This document shows positions 60,736 to 64,000 of a stretch of 64,000 nt of DNA, one piece after another; the first letter of the stretch is position 1; each line of letters starts with the position of its first letter. Position numbers and translations under genes: made by a program. Under the pieces are notes generated by a model that worked only from the letters and a program-made list of their open reading frames with translations, had not been told where the DNA came from and did no database searches. The DNA lies in NCBI GenBank assembly GCA_015075365.1, contig JABTUN010000001.1, positions 1,798,001 through 1,862,000 of the forward strand, given 5' to 3'. Source of the DNA: Verrucomicrobiaceae bacterium (GTDB lineage Bacteria > Verrucomicrobiota > Verrucomicrobiia > Verrucomicrobiales > Verrucomicrobiaceae).

Positions 60736-62034
60736 TCAATAGGTAGGGAAAATCGCAGGTGTGGGGAAGCGCTCGTCGATGTTGGAGGCTCCGTTGCCGA
60801 GATATTCTTCACGAGGCAAATGGACGTCCGGCCAGCTACTCGGGCGGACTTTGACGATGCGTGTGGGGCGCATGCCCTCGGTGATGAGGTCGGTTTCAAA
60901 GCGGATCTGAATGCCACTGCTGCCAAGCGGGGCTTTTCCGGGCAGAGGCGTGACATCAAGGAGCTTGCCGCGCGCGGCCATCTGCGTGGGGCCGGCGGTT
61001 CCGCCTTCGGTGTGCTTGAGCGTGTTCTCGACGCCGTTCATCAAGGCAGCGATGCCGGGTTTCAAGTCGGCGTAGAGTGAGGCGTCCATGCCACCAAAGA
61101 GCGTCGCGGTCACGGTGGCGCGGCCGAACTTGCCATACTCGACCGCATCGACCCATGCGGGCATCCAGCGGCTGCGAATGAAGGCCTTGTGCACTTCGGT
61201 TTGATGCAACGCGGCGTTTTGCATCGCCTCGTCGTCGAGCCAGATGTCCGAGATGTGGAAGCGGGTGAACACACCGCCTGGCGTGGGCTTCCAGGTGATG
61301 CCGAGCATCACGGCCTGGCCACCGAGAGCCTTTTTACCTTCCGCAGGCCAAGTGTCGTCGGTGATGAGATGCTCGATGCGCAGGCACTCGCGACCGCGCC
61401 AGACTCGCGTGGCGGCGTCGAAGGTCAGCGTCTCCTGGACGGCTCTGCCACCGCCACCCTGCTTCGGTTCGCGGCTGGCGATGATCGTGCCTTCACGATT
61501 CTTGATTTCTACTTCCTTGAGCTTCCAGACAAGTCCGTCGCGCTGACAGTGACTGGGTTCGTCCTCGAGAAGAAGGACGTGGTTCTCGGCGGGGAAGATG
61601 CCCGCGCCACGATTGTGATTCGCGTCCTTCGTCTTGTTGTCTACCGGCAGCACCGGCACAGCCGAGGTCCTAGGGTCGGGCGGGAGAAAGGCGCGGACGT
61701 GCAGTACGGTGCCGAGCGGGATGTCGCGCAAGTCGGCCGGGGCACCATGATACTGCACGATGCCATAGGGCAGCATGGCGAACGGATGCGGGTCGTTCAT
61801 GCGAAACTTGCCCGAACCCTGCACGCGGATGCTGCCGCGCCGATTCGCGTGATCCACGAAGACGAGTTCGCCGCGATACGTGTGCGCTTTCTCTACCGGC
61901 GGAAATTTACCGGCTTCGGGGCGGAAAGGCTCATCGGCGTGCATGGCGGCCGAGAACATCGTGAGGCCCATGCACAGCGCCACAAGCCATCGGCGCGATG
62001 GAGTGGTGGAGTGACGGAGTGGTGGGTTGGGCAT
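60736..62034 (-). CDS. secreted paralog B of a tandem pair, unknown function
   Basis: A 432-residue protein collinear with paralog A. It has the same features: RGELVFVDHANRRGSIRVQG, FLPPDPRTSAVPVLPVDNKT, HNRGAGIFPAENHVLLLEDE, KPTPGGVFTRFHISDIWLDD. The N-terminus is MPNPPLRHSTTPSRRWLVAL, then a hydrophobic core; the leader PLRHSTTPSRR is encoded by the GGAGTG-type repeat itself, so the repeat has invaded the start region. Both genes lie between an LRR gene and a DUF1552 gene on the minus strand, a likely operon with cytochrome-type proteins. Confidence 0.8.
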   Translation of the reverse strand: MPNPPLRHSTTPSRRWLVALCMGLTMFSAAMHADEPFRPEAGKFPPVEKAHTYRGELVFVDHANRRGSIRVQGSGKFRMNDPHPFAMLPYGIVQYHGAPADLRDIPLGTVLHVRAFLPPDPRTSAVPVLPVDNKTKDANHNRGAGIFPAENHVLLLEDEPSHCQRDGLVWKLKEVEIKNREGTIIASREPKQGGGGRAVQETLTFDAATRVWRGRECLRIEHLITDDTWPAEGKKALGGQAVMLGITWKPTPGGVFTRFHISDIWLDDEAMQNAALHQTEVHKAFIRSRWMPAWVDAVEYGKFGRATVTATLFGGMDASLYADLKPGIAALMNGVENTLKHTEGGTAGPTQMAARGKLLDVTPLPGKAPLGSSGIQIRFETDLITEGMRPTRIVKVRPSSWPDVHLPREEYLGNGASNIDERFPTPAIFPTY

Positions 62035-62046
62035 TGTCCGGGGAAT

Positions 62047-62130
62047 GGAGCGGTGGAGAGATGGAGTGCTGGAGTGCTGGAGTGGAGCGCTGCTTGATGC
62101 ATCACTCCAAAACTCCATCACTCCACTCCC
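62047..62130. repeat. inverted repeat built from 8-bp units, upstream of paralog B
   Basis: Left part (62047-62084): repeated GGAGTGCT/GGAGTGG units. Right part (62099-62130): ATCACTCC, AAAACTCC, ATCACTCC and ACTCC. Arms are imperfect complements with a short loop, so it can fold. It lies between the start of paralog B and the end of the DUF1552 gene. Same design as the heptad element in mnmG but another unit length. Confidence 0.7.
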
Positions 62131-62145
62131 GCCAGGGGCCGCGGG

Positions 62146-63522
62146 TCACAGCGCGACGACCTTGTTGCTATCGCCGAACTGCTCCGTCTCGACACCCATG
62201 CGCTGGGCCATGAGGAGGAGGAGGTTGCTCATGTGGGCGTCGGAGTTCACGGGACGGCTGCAGACCTGGTAGTGCGCAGTGGTGAGCGCGCCGTCGGTGC
62301 CGAGGGAGTAACCTTCGAAGGCTTTGGCGTCCTTGTTAAAGTCCAGATGGCTGCCATGCTTCAGGCCGAGATCGCCGCCGCCGGCGAGCACGAGCGGGAG
62401 ATTCGCGTTGCCGTGGCTGTGTCCGTAGGACATGCCGCTGCCGAAAAGCGCCATCGTGGAGCCGATGAGCGGCTTGCCGTTGAGGTCCTTTGTTTCGGTG
62501 AGGCGCGTGAGGAAGTAGCTGAACTGCTCGATGGCGAAGGTGTCATACATCGTGAGCTTTTCCATGTAACCGGCATCGCCGCCGTGATGGCTGAGCTGAT
62601 GGCGCGACTCGGTAATGCCGATCTCGGGAATGGAAAACGCATCGCCCTCGCCGCCGAGGCTGAAGGTGGCCACACGGGTCACATCGGTCTGAAACGCGAG
62701 CACCATGAGGTCATACACCGTGCGGAAGTAATCGCCCGCCATCGTCGCGGCGATGTCACGGTTCGTGCGCTTGCGATCGGCATCGGTGATCGTCGGCAGC
62801 GGCGTGTCGAGCCATGCATCGGCGCGGCGCGTGCGGATCTCCGCCTCGCGCACGGAGGTAAGGTATTGCTCCATGCGCCCTTTGTCCTCCGCGCCCATCT
62901 TTTTCTCCAACTGGCGCACCTCGGCGAGGTTTGCGTCGAGCACGCTGCCCTTGCGACGCAAGGCTCGGCGCTGGGCCATTTTTCCGCCTTTCGGCTCTTC
63001 AAAGAGCGAAGCAAAAATCTCGCTGCAACGCCGCAGCGCGGGCAATTGCACGCCATCCGCCGTCCACGCCAGCGAACCCTGCGTCAGAGCGACCTCCATC
63101 GACGGGTAACGCGTGTGCGGGGCGGTGATCTCCGCCATCTTTTGGTCCACCGAGATCGTGTTCTTGTCCGAAGGCCCCAGCTTGCCGCCCGTAAGCCACA
63201 CCGAGATGCAGTTGTGATGATGGCTCAACGCTCCCGGATGATGCAGCCCGCTGATCGGCGTGATGACGTCGCGATGCTTCTCCAGCGGCTTCAATGACCG
63301 CGAGAACTTGTAATCCCGACCCGCCGTCGTGATCTGGTAGTTCAGCGAATGCACGCCATTCGCCAGGTAGATGAAGGCACTGCGCTTCGGAGTCGTCGCG
63401 ATGGTCTTTTCGGCCGCACGCAGTGGCACCATGCACTCGAGCATCGGCAGTGAGATGAAACTGCCGAGCGCCTTGAGCGCGTGGCGGCGATTGAGGAGCC
63501 AGGATTGGGTTTGGATGTTCAT
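62146..63522 (-). CDS. DUF1552 domain protein
   Basis: A 458-residue protein of the DUF1552 family, frequent in Planctomycetes and Verrucomicrobia and normally adjacent to a DUF1588/DUF1592 cytochrome protein, as here. A twin-arginine-like signal ([20 protein letters not shown]) is at residues 10-29. Signatures include [60 protein letters not shown] and [20 protein letters not shown]. The downstream partner is the partial gene at 63573. Confidence 0.94.
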   Translation of the reverse strand: MNIQTQSWLLNRRHALKALGSFISLPMLECMVPLRAAEKTIATTPKRSAFIYLANGVHSLNYQITTAGRDYKFSRSLKPLEKHRDVITPISGLHHPGALSHHHNCISVWLTGGKLGPSDKNTISVDQKMAEITAPHTRYPSMEVALTQGSLAWTADGVQLPALRRCSEIFASLFEEPKGGKMAQRRALRRKGSVLDANLAEVRQLEKKMGAEDKGRMEQYLTSVREAEIRTRRADAWLDTPLPTITDADRKRTNRDIAATMAGDYFRTVYDLMVLAFQTDVTRVATFSLGGEGDAFSIPEIGITESRHQLSHHGGDAGYMEKLTMYDTFAIEQFSYFLTRLTETKDLNGKPLIGSTMALFGSGMSYGHSHGNANLPLVLAGGGDLGLKHGSHLDFNKDAKAFEGYSLGTDGALTTAHYQVCSRPVNSDAHMSNLLLLMAQRMGVETEQFGDSNKVVAL

Positions 63523-63572
63523 GGAAAGGGGTGTGATGGAGTGGTGGAGAATAGGAGCAGTGGAGCGGCCGA

Positions 63573-64000
63573 TCAGCGCTTTTTCATCAAATCGGAGAGA
63601 GCGACGGCACGCACGATGTCTTTGATGCGGTAGTTGCTCTTTTTCGCTTCGGCTTGGATGGCGTTGAGGTCGTCTTGATCGTCAAAGGCGACGGCGCGGC
63701 GGAGGGCGTAGGTGCAGAGGTGCTCGATGAAGCCGCGCGCGACCTTGTCGCGGTCTTCGAGGAGGCGTTGTTTGAAGTCGTTGGCGTCTTTGAAGGGGCG
63801 GCCGTCGGGCATGTTGCCGGCGGGATTGATCAAGGGGTCCTCGCCGACACCGGCGGCGATTTTTTCACGCGTGCGCCACTGGCCGATGGCGTCGTAGTTG
63901 TCCCAGGCGAGGCCGAGGGGATCGATTTTGGCGTGGCAGGCGGCGCAGTTGGCGTCCTCGCGGTGCGCTTCGATCTTTTGGCGCAGCGTGGCCTTGGGGC
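63573..64000 (-). CDS. DUF1592/DUF1588/DUF1585 cytochrome-type protein (C-terminus only)
   Basis: The reading frame runs off the right window edge, so only about the last 142 residues are present. Visible are the heme-like [20 protein letters not shown] (DUF1588) and [18 protein letters not shown] followed by [15 protein letters not shown] (DUF1585). It is paired with the DUF1552 gene downstream on the same strand (a 50-base gap), the usual PVC gene pair. The start and the DUF1587/1592/1595 parts lie outside the window. Confidence 0.93.
   Translation of the reverse strand, partial: PKATLRQKIEAHREDANCAACHAKIDPLGLAWDNYDAIGQWRTREKIAAGVGEDPLINPAGNMPDGRPFKDANDFKQRLLEDRDKVARGFIEHLCTYALRRAVAFDDQDDLNAIQAEAKKSNYRIKDIVRAVALSDLMKKR

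Overview
The window looks like chromosome of a Verrucomicrobiota bacterium, most likely Verrucomicrobiaceae (Prosthecobacter-like). DNA is GC-rich and gene-dense. It is full of families typical of the Planctomycetes-Verrucomicrobia group: DUF1501, DUF1552, DUF1553/DUF1549, DUF1588/DUF1585 planctomycete-type cytochrome proteins, a PVC-type CxxCH heme-binding protein, DUF1080, sulfatase, neutral ceramidase-like protein, xylose-isomerase-like TIM barrels and many secreted proteins. No rRNA, tRNA or CRISPR array was found.

Region 1 (1-9800) starts with the tRNA modification gene mnmG, which carries an in-frame hairpin insertion. An accessory stretch follows: a Fic protein with a 13-bp palindrome just upstream; a 41-bp tandem repeat array before an orphan gene; a cluster of integron-type gene cassettes (4764-6556) with two folded attC sites and small membrane-protein cargo but no integrase; a RelE/ParE-type toxin-antitoxin pair; a gene fragment with a hairpin repeat; a HigBA pair; an H-type lectin; and two small genes.

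Region 2 (9800-35300) is mostly secreted and metabolic genes: D,D-carboxypeptidase, sulfatase, DUF1080 protein, TIM-barrel epimerase, DUF1501 protein, a three-gene proton-translocating transhydrogenase operon (pntAA-pntAB-pntB), a PVC cytochrome-like protein, an SGNH hydrolase operon, GNATs, an S41 peptidase, a thioesterase, a MOSC protein, a metallophosphoesterase and a DUF4091 protein.

Region 3 (35476-39908) is a compact three-gene module: acyl carrier protein fused to a condensation-like domain, AMP-dependent acyl ligase, and a flavin-dependent halogenase-like enzyme. It is a candidate small natural-product pathway. Next to it (39952-40563) is a graveyard in which a sigma factor, a Ser/Thr kinase and the 3' end of a nearby beta-helix gene are fused.

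Region 4 (40600-64000) holds a radical SAM/TIGR03915 DNA-repair pair, the beta-helix gene, a pseudopilin, a 3D-domain protein, folC, a methyltransferase, nagA, a ceramidase-like protein, a second epimerase, a left-handed beta-helix transferase, a DUF1553 cytochrome protein, an LRR protein, a tandem pair of secreted paralogs, a DUF1552 protein and a truncated DUF1588/1585 gene at the right edge. Several unrelated hairpin repeat families are scattered between genes, and two lie inside coding sequence.

The best candidate for an undescribed system is the integron cassette cluster. Its attC core sites match cassette by cassette, as expected if each cassette once existed as a circle.
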